Part shown: positions 1-7,048 of the stretch, in pieces | Position numbering within the stretch: position 1 is the first letter of the stretch | Layout of the letters: each line of letters begins with the position of its first letter | NCBI GenBank assembly: GCA_900549215.1 | Contig: URNJ01000008.1 | Location: forward strand, 1-23,350 | Origin: an uncultured Collinsella sp. | GTDB lineage: Bacteria; Actinomycetota; Coriobacteriia; Coriobacteriales; Coriobacteriaceae | Direction of reading: 5' to 3' | DNA length: 23,350 nucleotides | The notes under the pieces: generated by a model | The model's database searches: none | The model's input: the letters and a program-made list of their open reading frames with translations, nothing else | What the model was told of the DNA's origin: nothing | Translations under genes and position numbers: made by a program

Positions 1-25
1 TTTGTTTTTTGTTGAAAAGAGGAGC

Positions 26-46
26 CCAGCCCCTAGGCCAGGCTGG
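26..46. other. weak hairpin at the left edge
   Basis: A 6-bp perfect inverted repeat (CCAGCC and GGCTGG) encloses a 9-nt loop. No run of T follows on either strand, so it is at most a weak terminator of a gene that lies outside the window. Confidence 0.25.
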
Positions 47-188
47 ATAAAAAGTTGGTAAATCGCCCGATACCCTCTCCCAAGCGATCTGCCGCGGTCC
101 TTCAAACCCTCAATAACCCTGCGGCAGAAGTCTCAAGCCGTCAGGCAATACCGCAATGAACCGTCAGATCTTTCTTCAGACCGATCCC

Positions 189-268
189 GCCGTGCATAGA
201 CTGCATTTCATTAGCACGGCGACCGCTCGATATTCGAACGTTCGACCCATATCAAAAAAGAGAGAGGA
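189..268 (+). promoter_or_regulatory. metQ leader: hairpin, palindrome and ribosome binding site
   Basis: Three elements lie in order upstream of metQ. A 7-bp inverted repeat, GCCGTGC at 189-195 and GCACGGC at 214-220, has an 18-nt loop. A perfect 12-bp palindrome, TCGAACGTTCGA, lies at 234-245. A purine-rich Shine-Dalgarno, AGAGAGGA, lies at 261-268, nine bases before the ATG. The palindrome could be a dimeric repressor site, but which regulator binds it is unknown. I see no recognisable SAM riboswitch and no convincing -35/-10 pair, and nothing else identifiable in 1-277. Confidence 0.4.
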
Positions 269-277
269 ACCAACACT

Positions 278-1090
278 ATGAAACGCCGCGACATCGCACT
301 GGCAGCCGCACTGCTGCCTTTTGCCTCCATTTTTGCGGGCAGCACCGCTTTTGCCGCTGATGCCGGGAATCTCAAGAAACTCCGCGTCGGCGTCACTGCC
401 GGCCCGGCAGCCGAAATTCTCGAACAAGTCGTGCCGCTGGCTAAAGCCAAAGGCCTCGACATTCAGATCTTTGAATTCCAAGACTACATTCAGCCAAATG
501 CAGCCCTCGATTCGGGTGACCTTGACGCCAATATCTTTCAGACCATTCCGTTCATGGAGCAGACCATCAAAGACCGCGGCTACCACCTGAGCGTCGCCGG
601 CAAGGGCTTCACGCTGCCGATGGCCTTCTATTCGAAGAAAGTGAAGAGTTTTGCCCAAGCGCCTAAGGGCGCCACGGTCGGCATCCCGAACGATCCGGCC
701 ATGGGCGGCCGCGCACTTTTCCTGCTTGAAAAGGGCGGCGTTATTAAGCTGCGCAAGGGTGTGGGCTACACGCCTTCAGTGCTCGATATTGTTGAGAATC
801 CCAAAGATCTCAAGTTCGTTGAACTCGAAGCCGCTCAGCTGCCGCATTCGCTCAATGACCTGACGATTTCGGCCGTTAACGGCAACTACGCCTATGTTGC
901 CAACCTCAATCCCACGCGTGACGGCATTCTGGTCGAAGATGCCGACGGACCGTACGTCTGCAACATCGTCGTAAACACGAAGGATCTTGGGAAACCCTGG
1001 GTGAAGCAGCTCGTTGAAGCCTATCAGCAGCCGCAGATTGCCGCTTGGATCAAGGAAAAGTACAAGGGCATTGTCATTCCCGGATTCTGA
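278..1090 (+). CDS. metQ: MetQ/NlpA-family substrate-binding protein of a methionine-type ABC importer
   Basis: This is a 270-residue protein of the NLPA family, the usual size. It should bind D/L-methionine or a related amino acid in the periplasm and deliver it to a MetNI-type ABC transporter. Residues 1-26 form a Sec signal peptide (basic MKRR, hydrophobic core, AFA cleavage site). No lipobox cysteine is present, so unlike many MetQ proteins it is probably soluble and not lipid-anchored. Family hallmarks follow: LRVGVTAGPAAEIL near residue 35, the FEFQDYIQPNAAL segment, DANIFQTIPFM, and a VGIPNDPAMGGRALFLLEKG block like the IPNDP..GRAL..L segment of MetQ. The ATG at 278 has a good ribosome binding site. 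No metN or metI is visible; they may lie left of the window, or this may be an orphan paralogue. The exact ligand cannot be read from sequence. Confidence 0.88.
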   Translation: MKRRDIALAAALLPFASIFAGSTAFAADAGNLKKLRVGVTAGPAAEILEQVVPLAKAKGLDIQIFEFQDYIQPNAALDSGDLDANIFQTIPFMEQTIKDRGYHLSVAGKGFTLPMAFYSKKVKSFAQAPKGATVGIPNDPAMGGRALFLLEKGGVIKLRKGVGYTPSVLDIVENPKDLKFVELEAAQLPHSLNDLTISAVNGNYAYVANLNPTRDGILVEDADGPYVCNIVVNTKDLGKPWVKQLVEAYQQPQIAAWIKEKYKGIVIPGF

Positions 1091-1140
1091 TCGCTGTAAA
1101 CGCACCCGCTTTTCAAATGGATTAGCGGGCATCTCGGCAA

Positions 1141-1177
1141 AATCGGCTGCCTCTTTGAGCACGAGAGGCGGCCGATT
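1141..1177. terminator. hairpin terminator between convergent metQ and the M20 gene
   Basis: A 14-bp stem (1141-1154 with 1164-1177) has a single T/G wobble and a 9-nt loop. It lies in the 106-bp gap between metQ (+) and the M20 gene (-). A short T-rich stretch follows on each strand (GATTTC on +, TTTTGCC on -), which suggests a bidirectional terminator. A smaller 6-bp hairpin, CCCGCT/AGCGGG at 1105-1129, precedes it. Confidence 0.6.
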
Positions 1178-1196
1178 GATTTCATCGGCTTCAGCC

Positions 1197-2552
1197 TCAG
1201 CGCCAATTGCCGAGCACTGCGGTAATCAGATTGGCCCACGTGTCGTAAAGCGTAATCACCGCGGCTTCATCAAAATCGACAGCGGGTTTCAGAGCACTTG
1301 AAGAGAGTGCGCCGCCGACGAGGAAGTACCCGCCTTTGCCGCCCTGCTCCTGCACACGGCGAATGAGGAGTGTACCGTCGTCAGAATAGTCGCAGTTCCA
1401 TGTCGGCAGCACTTTGCTGCATCCGCGGGCCCGACGAGCGCAGACGGTAAGCAGCTGAGTGGTTGACGCCTCGGGCTGGTAGTCGATAGCTTCACCCACA
1501 ATGCGCTTTCGGCATTCCACCCCAAAGCTCATGGCAGCACCCTGTGCGCGCGTCAGCGCCTCGGCGGTCAGGTCACGATTGATCTCTCCGGTTTCGCCGC
1601 GTACCTCTACTTCCATCCAGGCGTGAGAAGGCACAATGTTGCGGCCTTCGCCGGCATGAAGCTGACCCACATTAACGCGCGTCATACCGTCTGCATGCCG
1701 CGGCAGCGCCATGATGGCGAGCGAGGCAGCCGCTCCTGCCAGCAGCGCATTGCGGCCGGTCTGCGGGTGCGAACCGGCATGCGACGCACGGCCAGTGAAT
1801 TCAAAGTCAATCTTGGTAGTGGAGAGAAGCCGGCGCGGAGCAGCAACAACGGTGCCGAGTTCGAGCTCGGGCGCGATGTGCCCGCAGATAATCATGTCAA
1901 CGTCGTCAAGCACGCCGGCCTGAAGAATCGGATAGGCACCGCGAGAACCTTCTTCTGCCGGCTGACAGATAAAGCGGATGCGGCCGCAGAGCCGTTCGGC
2001 ATTGGCATGAATGAATTTAGCGAGTCCGATGGCAGCCGCCTGGTGTCCGTCATGGCCGCAGGCATGCATCACACCGCGGCGAATGGACGAAAAGCCGTCC
2101 CGGTAAGGCAAATGCGCGAGCGATTCGGGCTCCTCAACCGCTATACCGTCGAGCTCGACGCGAATGGCCAGCGTACGGCCCGGACGACCAGTGTCCCATT
2201 CAGCAATGAGACCGGGATAATCGCCCATGCGGCGCATCAGTCCGGCAGGAACACCGTTCTGCATGGCAAAAAGCCGGCCTTTTTCAACTTCAGCGGCATC
2301 GCGCCCGCGCACGAACTGCGGGGAAATGAAGTCCGGACCATAGGTAATCTTGAAGCCTTCAGTCTCAAAAGCCTGCGCCAGACGCGCCGTTGAGATGAAT
2401 TCCGCCCAGCCGATCTCAGCGGTGCGGTGAATCTCACGGCGAAGGGCGATTATGGGCGGCGGCCCCCGGGCGCCCCCCCCAGCCGGGGGGCAGATGCGGC
2501 CGATCAGGAGCCGCCGCGGTACGCATCGCGAGTGTCTCGGCCTGCGGGACAC
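1197..2552 (-). CDS. AbgA-like M20D amidohydrolase, probably inactive or decaying
   Basis: The protein resembles AbgA, the p-aminobenzoyl-glutamate hydrolase subunit of the M20D metallopeptidases: RREIHRTAEIGWAEF at the N-terminus, MHACGHDGH (C165, H167), QPAEEG (E200/E201), CGHIAPE (H225), a dimerisation-domain SHAGSHPQTGRNA near 257-269, and a final VDFDE. Known M20D enzymes bind two metals through Cys, His, Glu, His and a last His found in a C-terminal HHN segment. Here the aligned positions read A420-L421-K422, so that His is absent. The 5' end is also doubtful. The 451-codon frame starts at a GTG whose Shine-Dalgarno overlaps it, and residues 17-33 are Pro/Gly/Arg-rich and encoded by C8 and G6 runs. 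A better ATG at 2526 lies in another frame, and deleting one base from the C8 tract joins the two. The gene is either a decaying pseudogene or affected by a homopolymer error. Family assignment is firm; activity is doubtful. Confidence 0.7.
   Translation of the reverse strand: MSRRPRHSRCVPRRLLIGRICPPAGGGARGPPPIIALRREIHRTAEIGWAEFISTARLAQAFETEGFKITYGPDFISPQFVRGRDAAEVEKGRLFAMQNGVPAGLMRRMGDYPGLIAEWDTGRPGRTLAIRVELDGIAVEEPESLAHLPYRDGFSSIRRGVMHACGHDGHQAAAIGLAKFIHANAERLCGRIRFICQPAEEGSRGAYPILQAGVLDDVDMIICGHIAPELELGTVVAAPRRLLSTTKIDFEFTGRASHAGSHPQTGRNALLAGAAASLAIMALPRHADGMTRVNVGQLHAGEGRNIVPSHAWMEVEVRGETGEINRDLTAEALTRAQGAAMSFGVECRKRIVGEAIDYQPEASTTQLLTVCARRARGCSKVLPTWNCDYSDDGTLLIRRVQEQGGKGGYFLVGGALSSSALKPAVDFDEAAVITLYDTWANLITAVLGNWR
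2473..2490. repeat. homopolymer tracts (C8 and G6) inside the M20 gene start
   Basis: A run of eight C (2473-2480) and a run of six G (2485-2490) sit where the M20 reading frame seems to break. On the gene's strand these are G8 and C6. Such tracts cause both sequencing indels and slipped-strand phase variation. Which applies here cannot be told from one sequence. Confidence 0.6.
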
Positions 2553-2735
2553 TCCTTAAAGAAGATGTCCCAACCGCAGCAGCCGAGCGTTTCCGCGGAG
2601 CGTTTTTCAGAATACTTTTATTTTTTTCGGGCGAGGCGGTGGATGTCATTTTTATGTGTTGGGAAATATCGACGCCGCGCCGAGTCGCGTCTTAGTCGAG
2701 AGAGTTAGGTGCTTATGCGTATTTTCTAGGTCTTT

Positions 2736-2764
2736 ATTCTACGCTGTCGAACGAATTCTTCCAA
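2736..2764 (-). promoter_or_regulatory. sigma-70-like promoter for the M20 gene
   Basis: Read on the minus strand, TTGGAA and TAGAAT are separated by 17 bases, close to the -35 and -10 consensus. Transcription would start near 2728, giving a ~180-200 nt leader before the M20 gene. The palindrome at 2784-2795 lies just upstream of the -35 box and may be a regulator site. Confidence 0.4.
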
Positions 2765-2917
2765 CACATTTTTTTAACTGAACGCCTGGCCAGGCAATGC
2801 GAAATTCCCTGTGTGACAATGAGATAAGGTCATTAGCCATCACCGGGAAAAGTAAACATAAGCTCAGCAAAAATACGCAAATCCCGCAAAATGTGCGCAG
2901 GTTTGCATAGATGACAG

Positions 2918-2934
2918 GTCTTCAGCATGAAGAC
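2918..2934 (-). terminator. hairpin after the DUF945-like gene
   Basis: A perfect 7-bp stem (GTCTTCA, loop GCA, TGAAGAC) lies 20 bases past the stop codon of the minus-strand gene. It lacks a T tract, so it may stabilise the mRNA end or act as a weak terminator. Confidence 0.3.
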
Positions 2935-2954
2935 TGCTGCCTAAACCTAAGTGC

Positions 2955-4379
2955 TCAAGGCTCGATGTTGTCTACCGTGAACGATCGAGCTGTCAGCGAG
3001 CCGCGCCGAGACTCCTTCATTTTGAGTTCCCATACTCGGCCTTCAGGCAGATCTTTGGGCGTCATAAAGCGCTTCACAGACTGCCCGCGGGCATCTGGGC
3101 GCGCCCCTCGAACAATAGTGTCCACAATTTCCAGAACAGGTTCGGGCAGCTGAGCTGAAAGCGTGAGCTCTGTCTCGGGAAGCTTGCCGCCCGAGCGGCG
3201 GGCTTCAAGAACGCCTGAAGCCGAAGTTTTCTGGGCACCCTTGGGCCCGGATCTGAAACCGAACTCCGTGAGTTCAAAATGCATCGGACCGGCAGCATCG
3301 AGCGTTTCCTCAATGCTTTCGTCGTCAACTGCGCCGAAAAGCTTGAATGGGACATCAGCCGCCTTCATCTTCATGCGGAAGTCTTCAGCATTCAGATGGC
3401 GCTCTAGATCTCCCTTGTGGTTCGTCACTCTGAGCGTCGCTTTTTGAGCAAAGGCGCTGTAGCTGCCGTCAAGGGCCTCTGCCGGAGTCGGATCTTGATG
3501 CGCCTGAGCAGAGAACTTCCGCATCAAGACCTTAAAGATCCCGCGCCAGTCACCCGAAGAGAAATCCAGTTCGTCGGCTTTAAGTTCCGCTTTTTCCACA
3601 TACCAGAGCGCTCGCTCTGAGGATTGGCTGTCATCGGCCGCATCGGCAGGAAGAGTCTCATCCTTCGCGCCAGCTGCCGGCAGCGCCATCGTTGGGTCAG
3701 TTTTGAGGGCGATGCCGTCAAAGGATGCACGCGTGAGCCGGACTTCAGAAATATTGGCTGCCGGATCCGTAAGACTCACCAACAGCGCTGGGGCCGTGCA
3801 GACTGTAGAGAGAGACCCCTGCTTAGGGAGCTTTAATGAGCACTCCACGGGCTTTGGGGCGGCAAGTCGCCAAGAAATGGGGCCTACACCGGGCTTCACG
3901 AAATTGAGCCGCATGTCAAAGGGCGCAGCGCTTGCTGCAATCTTCAGTGCAGCATCGAAAACCGAGCGGCTCCAGCGAATGGAAAGACGAGGATGGGTGC
4001 CTTCGAGCATTTTGAGCAGCTTGGCACTTCCCGTCGTTGCATTGAGGACAAAAATATCGCCTGTTAAGCCAAAGGGGCCAAAGTTGGCCGTGACATCAAA
4101 GTCAAGCGTGAGCGGCGGAGCTGAAGGGTTGTCGGAATATAGACTCGAAGCAATGGTGAAGTGAACGCGGTCTCTTCGGCTGAAGATACCGTCATCCATC
4201 CGATCTCCCACCGCGAGCACGCCTTCGGCCAAAGCCCCTGGCGTGAGCAAACTCCCCATAAATTCATCATACTGAGCTTTCTGCCAGCCAATGAAAGCTG
4301 CCTCAGCACCCAAAATGACAACTACCGCCAGAGCAGCTGTTCGCGAGTGAGCACAGATAAATCCGTAGATCCGTTGCAT
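2955..4379 (-). CDS. membrane-anchored protein, DUF945 (YdgA)-like
   Basis: This is a 474-residue protein of unknown function. A single hydrophobic segment at about residues 13-31 follows a short basic N-terminus, so it is probably anchored in the inner membrane with the rest in the periplasm. The early MDDGIFSRRDRVHFTI segment followed by DVTANFGPFGL resembles the GVFSSQ...GPF pattern of the YdgA/DUF945 family in Proteobacteria, and the length is similar. The middle and C-terminal parts are predicted-beta-rich and not recognisable (ALDGSYSAFAQKATLRV, LPEPVLEIVDTIV). The ATG has a GAAGGG ribosome binding site eight to ten bases upstream. It stands alone: terminator-like hairpins separate it from doxX upstream and from the M20 gene downstream. 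DUF945 membership is my recollection of the family pattern and not a search result. Confidence 0.55.
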   Translation of the reverse strand: MQRIYGFICAHSRTAALAVVVILGAEAAFIGWQKAQYDEFMGSLLTPGALAEGVLAVGDRMDDGIFSRRDRVHFTIASSLYSDNPSAPPLTLDFDVTANFGPFGLTGDIFVLNATTGSAKLLKMLEGTHPRLSIRWSRSVFDAALKIAASAAPFDMRLNFVKPGVGPISWRLAAPKPVECSLKLPKQGSLSTVCTAPALLVSLTDPAANISEVRLTRASFDGIALKTDPTMALPAAGAKDETLPADAADDSQSSERALWYVEKAELKADELDFSSGDWRGIFKVLMRKFSAQAHQDPTPAEALDGSYSAFAQKATLRVTNHKGDLERHLNAEDFRMKMKAADVPFKLFGAVDDESIEETLDAAGPMHFELTEFGFRSGPKGAQKTSASGVLEARRSGGKLPETELTLSAQLPEPVLEIVDTIVRGARPDARGQSVKRFMTPKDLPEGRVWELKMKESRRGSLTARSFTVDNIEP

Positions 4380-4494
4380 TCAGGCCCTTCAAGGAGTCTT
4401 TCTCAGTGGCGCACCATGCACCCTAGTGTTGGGAATCTTACGCGAGCTGTGACCGGTTGTCGTACTTCACCGCCGGCCGTTACCGGCAAAGAGG

Positions 4495-4530
4495 TAAGCA
4501 ATGTTTGCTTAAAAACGACACGCGTGTCAA
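4495..4530 (-). promoter_or_regulatory. palindromic sites over a TTGACA box upstream of the DUF945-like gene
   Basis: On the minus strand a perfect -35 hexamer TTGACA (4525-4530) overlaps a perfect 12-bp palindrome GACACGCGTGTC (4517-4528). Next to it is a 7-bp inverted repeat TAAGCAA-TGT-TTGCTTA (4495-4511). The string TTGCTTAAAAA occurs twice, at 4505 and 4544. No good -10 is found at the right distance, so the promoter itself is uncertain; the palindrome is a plausible repressor operator. Confidence 0.35.
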
Positions 4531-4549
4531 CAGCCATCGGTTATTGCTT

Positions 4550-4614
4550 AAAAAACAAAGTCGGCAGAGATTCACCCGCACAGAAACTTTTAAAGCGGAG
4601 AATCATCTGCCGAC
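4550..4614 (-). terminator. intrinsic terminator of the doxX gene
   Basis: GTCGGCAGA (4560-4568) pairs perfectly with TCTGCCGAC (4606-4614). The stem extends five more pairs (GATTC/GAATC) past a one-base bulge. On the minus strand it is followed by CTTTGTTTTTT. It lies 26 bases after the doxX stop codon. The loop is long (about 27 nt). Confidence 0.7.
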
Positions 4615-4640
4615 AAATCCTGCGGCGCAGAGATGCGGCC

Positions 4641-5060
4641 TTAGGCTGCCGCCTTCTTGAGCGGGCAGCGCAGTGCATCAACCGAGAAGCGCCCGGCACC
4701 GGTGAAGAAAAGAACAACCCAGCCGGCAAGATAAAGGTACGCCAGTTCACGCTGCGCAAACGCAGCGCCGCCGCTCACCACAAAGAAAACCACAATAAAA
4801 GTGAAGATGAGCGGCAAGACGGTCAGTCGAGTCCAAAGCCCAATCAAAACCAGAATCGAGCAGACCACTTCGGCAAAGATGGCGCCGAGCAGAGCCGGCA
4901 GCACGCCAATACCGAGCGGATCCAGAAAGGATGTCGACAGCGCAGAGAAATTGGCAATCTTGGCAATGCCGTGCGTGAGCAGCCCGGCCGCGAGCAGTAC
5001 GCGCAGAAGAAGCAGACCGAAATCGAGCGAGAGCGGTGAGCTCGTAAAGATTTTCTTCAT
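4641..5060 (-). CDS. DoxX-family integral membrane protein
   Basis: This is a 139-residue protein with four predicted membrane helices (roughly 12-30, 55-80, 82-102 and 110-125), the normal DoxX size. DoxX proteins are small inner-membrane proteins linked in some bacteria to quinone or thiosulfate redox and stress systems; the role here is not known. Visible family features are RVLLAAGLLTHGIAKI at the end of helix 1 and FAEVVCSILVLIGLWTR, typical of the second helix and following loop. I chose the ATG at 5060 because AAGGAA lies about eight bases upstream (5069-5073). An in-frame ATG 11 codons further out has no such site and would add a basic, non-conserved tail. A TATAGT box (5142-5147) lies upstream on the minus strand without a clear -35. 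Confidence 0.8.
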   Translation of the reverse strand: MKKIFTSSPLSLDFGLLLLRVLLAAGLLTHGIAKIANFSALSTSFLDPLGIGVLPALLGAIFAEVVCSILVLIGLWTRLTVLPLIFTFIVVFFVVSGGAAFAQRELAYLYLAGWVVLFFTGAGRFSVDALRCPLKKAAA

Positions 5061-5256
5061 TTGGAAATTCCTTTTAAACAGCAATCGAACCATTTCCGGC
5101 TGTGAACGCTTGCGGAAACGTTCGATATCAAATTAAGTTCAACTATACTAGCCGTTGTCTTAAGGGATTTCCCGCTCGTTTTGCAATTGGTTTCCTTTTT
5201 AAGTTGACATAGGTACTTTATTGTAGAACGACTTTGTTTACCGACATGTCAATCTA

Positions 5257-5299
5257 TAGAAAAAGCGCGTTCACTTCCCGCTCTTGGAAATGAACGCGC
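5257..5299 (-). terminator. intrinsic terminator of the endonuclease I gene
   Basis: GCGCGTTCA (5265-5273) pairs perfectly over 9 bp with TGAACGCGC (5291-5299). A smaller TTCC/GGAA pair lies inside the loop. On the minus strand the stem is followed directly by TTTTTCTATAG, a good T tract. It is 36 bases after the stop codon. Confidence 0.8.
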
Positions 5300-5334
5300 C
5301 TGAAAACGCTGGTGAATGTGTATTCACTGTGTTT

Positions 5335-6084
5335 TTAAAGTCCCGCTTTCCTGCAGGCTTCAGTCACAAATCGGTTTTCATTTTTCTGAATCTTTTGAAT
5401 GCGCTGAGCACGCGTGCATTCCCACTGATCGGCGGGATACATCTTGTTCCAAGCTTCCATCAGCTGACGCTGCTGATTGGAGAGTTTATAAACGTCAGCA
5501 TAGGCCTCAGCCATATAAAGCGTTGAGCGTGCAATCGGCCCGCGGGTATATTCCGGCGGCTCGGCCCGGCGGTTAGCCACCTTCATCGGACAAGTACCGA
5601 ATGTAGCCGCCGTATCCGGAAGCATCTGGTAGTTGAAATTGGAGCGTATGGCGTTGACTGCGCCGATAGCCGGATAGAGGTTATAGAGATCGGCCTGCAT
5701 AAAGCGGTATTCCCTGCTCGCTTTTTCAGCACACTTGCGGCCTTTAAAGCTGCGCCCTTTGGAGTCGACACACTCGGGCGACCCGTCACGCCATTCTGAG
5801 AAGAATCGGCCGAAGTTTTCCGCAGGAACGACATGCTCCCATTCAACGCGCTTGGCGCGTTTTTGATGTTCAGGCGTCACGAAGCCTTCGGGCAGCGTAA
5901 TGTTCTTGTCCCGATCGAAAGATGCGAGGCAGTAAAACGTGATGCGGTGATCCTGATAAACCTGATGCTCAAGAATCTTCTTGGCTTTGTTGAAGGACTC
6001 AATCGTGGTATTGCCTGCAGCCTCGACGGCACCGGCGGCAAAAAGCGAGGCACTCAGCAGCAGGCAAAGAAGACGGTTCGACAT
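5335..6084 (-). CDS. endA: periplasmic endonuclease I (EndA/Dns family)
   Basis: This is a 249-residue protein with a signal peptide (residues 1-23, ending VEAA), so it is exported. It should be a Mg-dependent, sequence-nonspecific nuclease that cuts double-stranded DNA in the periplasm. The beta-beta-alpha metal fold is clear: RVEWEHVVPAENFG with catalytic His84, then DLYNLYPAIGAVNAIRSNF (132-150) carrying the Asn residues of the metal site. The C-terminal half matches family order: GTCPMKV, AEPPEYTRGPIAR, MEAWNKMYPADQWEC, and NENRFVTEAC at the end. Length agrees with E. coli EndA. The ATG is preceded by GGAGAG. Paired cysteines (C52, C105, C118 and others) fit a disulfide-bonded periplasmic enzyme. 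It has its own terminator and is divergent from the MazG-like gene. Confidence 0.93.
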   Translation of the reverse strand: MSNRLLCLLLSASLFAAGAVEAAGNTTIESFNKAKKILEHQVYQDHRITFYCLASFDRDKNITLPEGFVTPEHQKRAKRVEWEHVVPAENFGRFFSEWRDGSPECVDSKGRSFKGRKCAEKASREYRFMQADLYNLYPAIGAVNAIRSNFNYQMLPDTAATFGTCPMKVANRRAEPPEYTRGPIARSTLYMAEAYADVYKLSNQQRQLMEAWNKMYPADQWECTRAQRIQKIQKNENRFVTEACRKAGL

Positions 6085-6218
6085 GGACTCTCCAATGAGA
6101 AATAATTTTCACCTGCAGCGTCCAGAGCCGCCGCAGGACGCGGTGATTTTAATCGTTCAGCGGCATTGAAGACCTTGAAACTCAAACCTGCCTCCCTTTT
6201 GTCTGTAAACAGTCGTTT

Positions 6219-7028
6219 ATGTCTTTGCCCCCTCATTCAGAAGCCCAAAGCTCTCAATCCCATCCCAAACTGCCGCCGCCGGCAATATCCGCCGAAACTG
6301 CAGCCCGGCTGCTCGCTTTCCGTGACGCCCGCCGCTGGGCGCCCAAACATAATCCGAAGGATTTAGCGGCATCCATTGTCATTGAAGCGGCTGAACTGCT
6401 CGAAGTCTTTCAATGGTCGGGCGATGATCTTGAATGCCGGGATAAGCATGAACAAATGGAAGATGAGCTCGCCGATGTATTCGCCTATGCACTGCTTCTG
6501 GCTGACCGCATCGGAGCTTCGCCCGACCAGATGCTGCTTAAAAAGCTTGAGAAACTCGAAAAGAAATATCCGGCGGAGGTCTGCCGCAGAGACCCTCTGC
6601 TTGAGACCTACGAAACACTGAAAACCGCGGAGCGAACCCGCCGCGAGATGCTCGAGGACCCGCAGCTGCAGCGCGTGCTCGGATTCCTCGATTTTCTTCA
6701 TGAACATTCGGTCGGCGCATGGACGAGCGCTTCGGACGGGCGAGTTTTCTTTGTGGCCTATGACCGTGCTGCAGTCAACTTTTGGCAGGCCGTGGAAGAC
6801 TGGACCTCACATTTTCCGGCGAAGATGCTTGAAAATGCACTTCCCGAAAATTTTGCTGCACGTCCGAGCGCAAAGGATATTGCTGAACTTTCATTTGCCG
6901 GCACCGCTGCGCTTCTCAAAAAGATTGTTCGCGAAGAACGCATCCATGACGGCGCCTTCCTTTCGGCGGCTGAGTCCGGCGTATTGAAGTGTGTTCTTGA
7001 ACGCCTGCAGTCACTTGCCGAGCCATAA
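6219..7028 (+). CDS. MazG-like NTP pyrophosphohydrolase fused to a DUF6508-like domain
   Basis: The 269-residue protein has two parts. Residues ~25-120 are an all-alpha nucleotide pyrophosphohydrolase of the MazG/DCTPP1 (RS21-C6) kind: AFRDARRWAPKHNPKDLAAS, then the Mg-binding EAAE (E56, E59) and EDELAD (E83, D86), then LLLADRIG and KKLEKLEKKYP. Such enzymes hydrolyse non-canonical or excess (d)NTPs to monophosphates. Residues ~148-267 resemble DUF6508: VLGFLDFLHE, a middle FWQAVEDWTSHFP, and the DIAELSFAGTAALLKKIVREERIHDGAFLSAAESGVL block. Its function is unknown. The usual small enzyme is ~100-120 residues, so the second domain is an addition. The first ~24 residues are Pro/Ser/Gln-rich and weakly supported, and no clear Shine-Dalgarno precedes the ATG. 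It is divergent from endA and convergent with the alkyltransferase gene, 20 bp apart. Confidence 0.78.
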   Translation: MSLPPHSEAQSSQSHPKLPPPAISAETAARLLAFRDARRWAPKHNPKDLAASIVIEAAELLEVFQWSGDDLECRDKHEQMEDELADVFAYALLLADRIGASPDQMLLKKLEKLEKKYPAEVCRRDPLLETYETLKTAERTRREMLEDPQLQRVLGFLDFLHEHSVGAWTSASDGRVFFVAYDRAAVNFWQAVEDWTSHFPAKMLENALPENFAARPSAKDIAELSFAGTAALLKKIVREERIHDGAFLSAAESGVLKCVLERLQSLAEP

Positions 7029-7048
7029 GGTGACCGGCAGATCATCTT

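Larger units (their letters stand above)
2553..2954. other. 402-bp intergenic region between two minus-strand genes
   Basis: No credible gene is present. The stretch is A/T-rich compared with its flanks. It holds a promoter-like pair (2736-2764), a perfect 12-bp palindrome GCCTGGCCAGGC (2784-2795) and a 7-bp hairpin (2918-2934). Just at its start, a 7-bp inverted repeat GAGTGTC/GACACTC (2530-2536 and 2548-2554) spans the presumed start of the M20 gene and could hide its ribosome binding site. Confidence 0.5.

Noticed and set aside
1..277. SAM riboswitch upstream of metQ
   Set aside because: The expected conserved cores were not found; there is only a 7-bp hairpin and a 12-bp palindrome.
4161..5039. 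292-codon open frame on the plus strand across the doxX terminator
   Set aside because: It runs through two minus-strand genes and a terminator hairpin, and is basic and Gln/Asn/Arg-rich with no domain.
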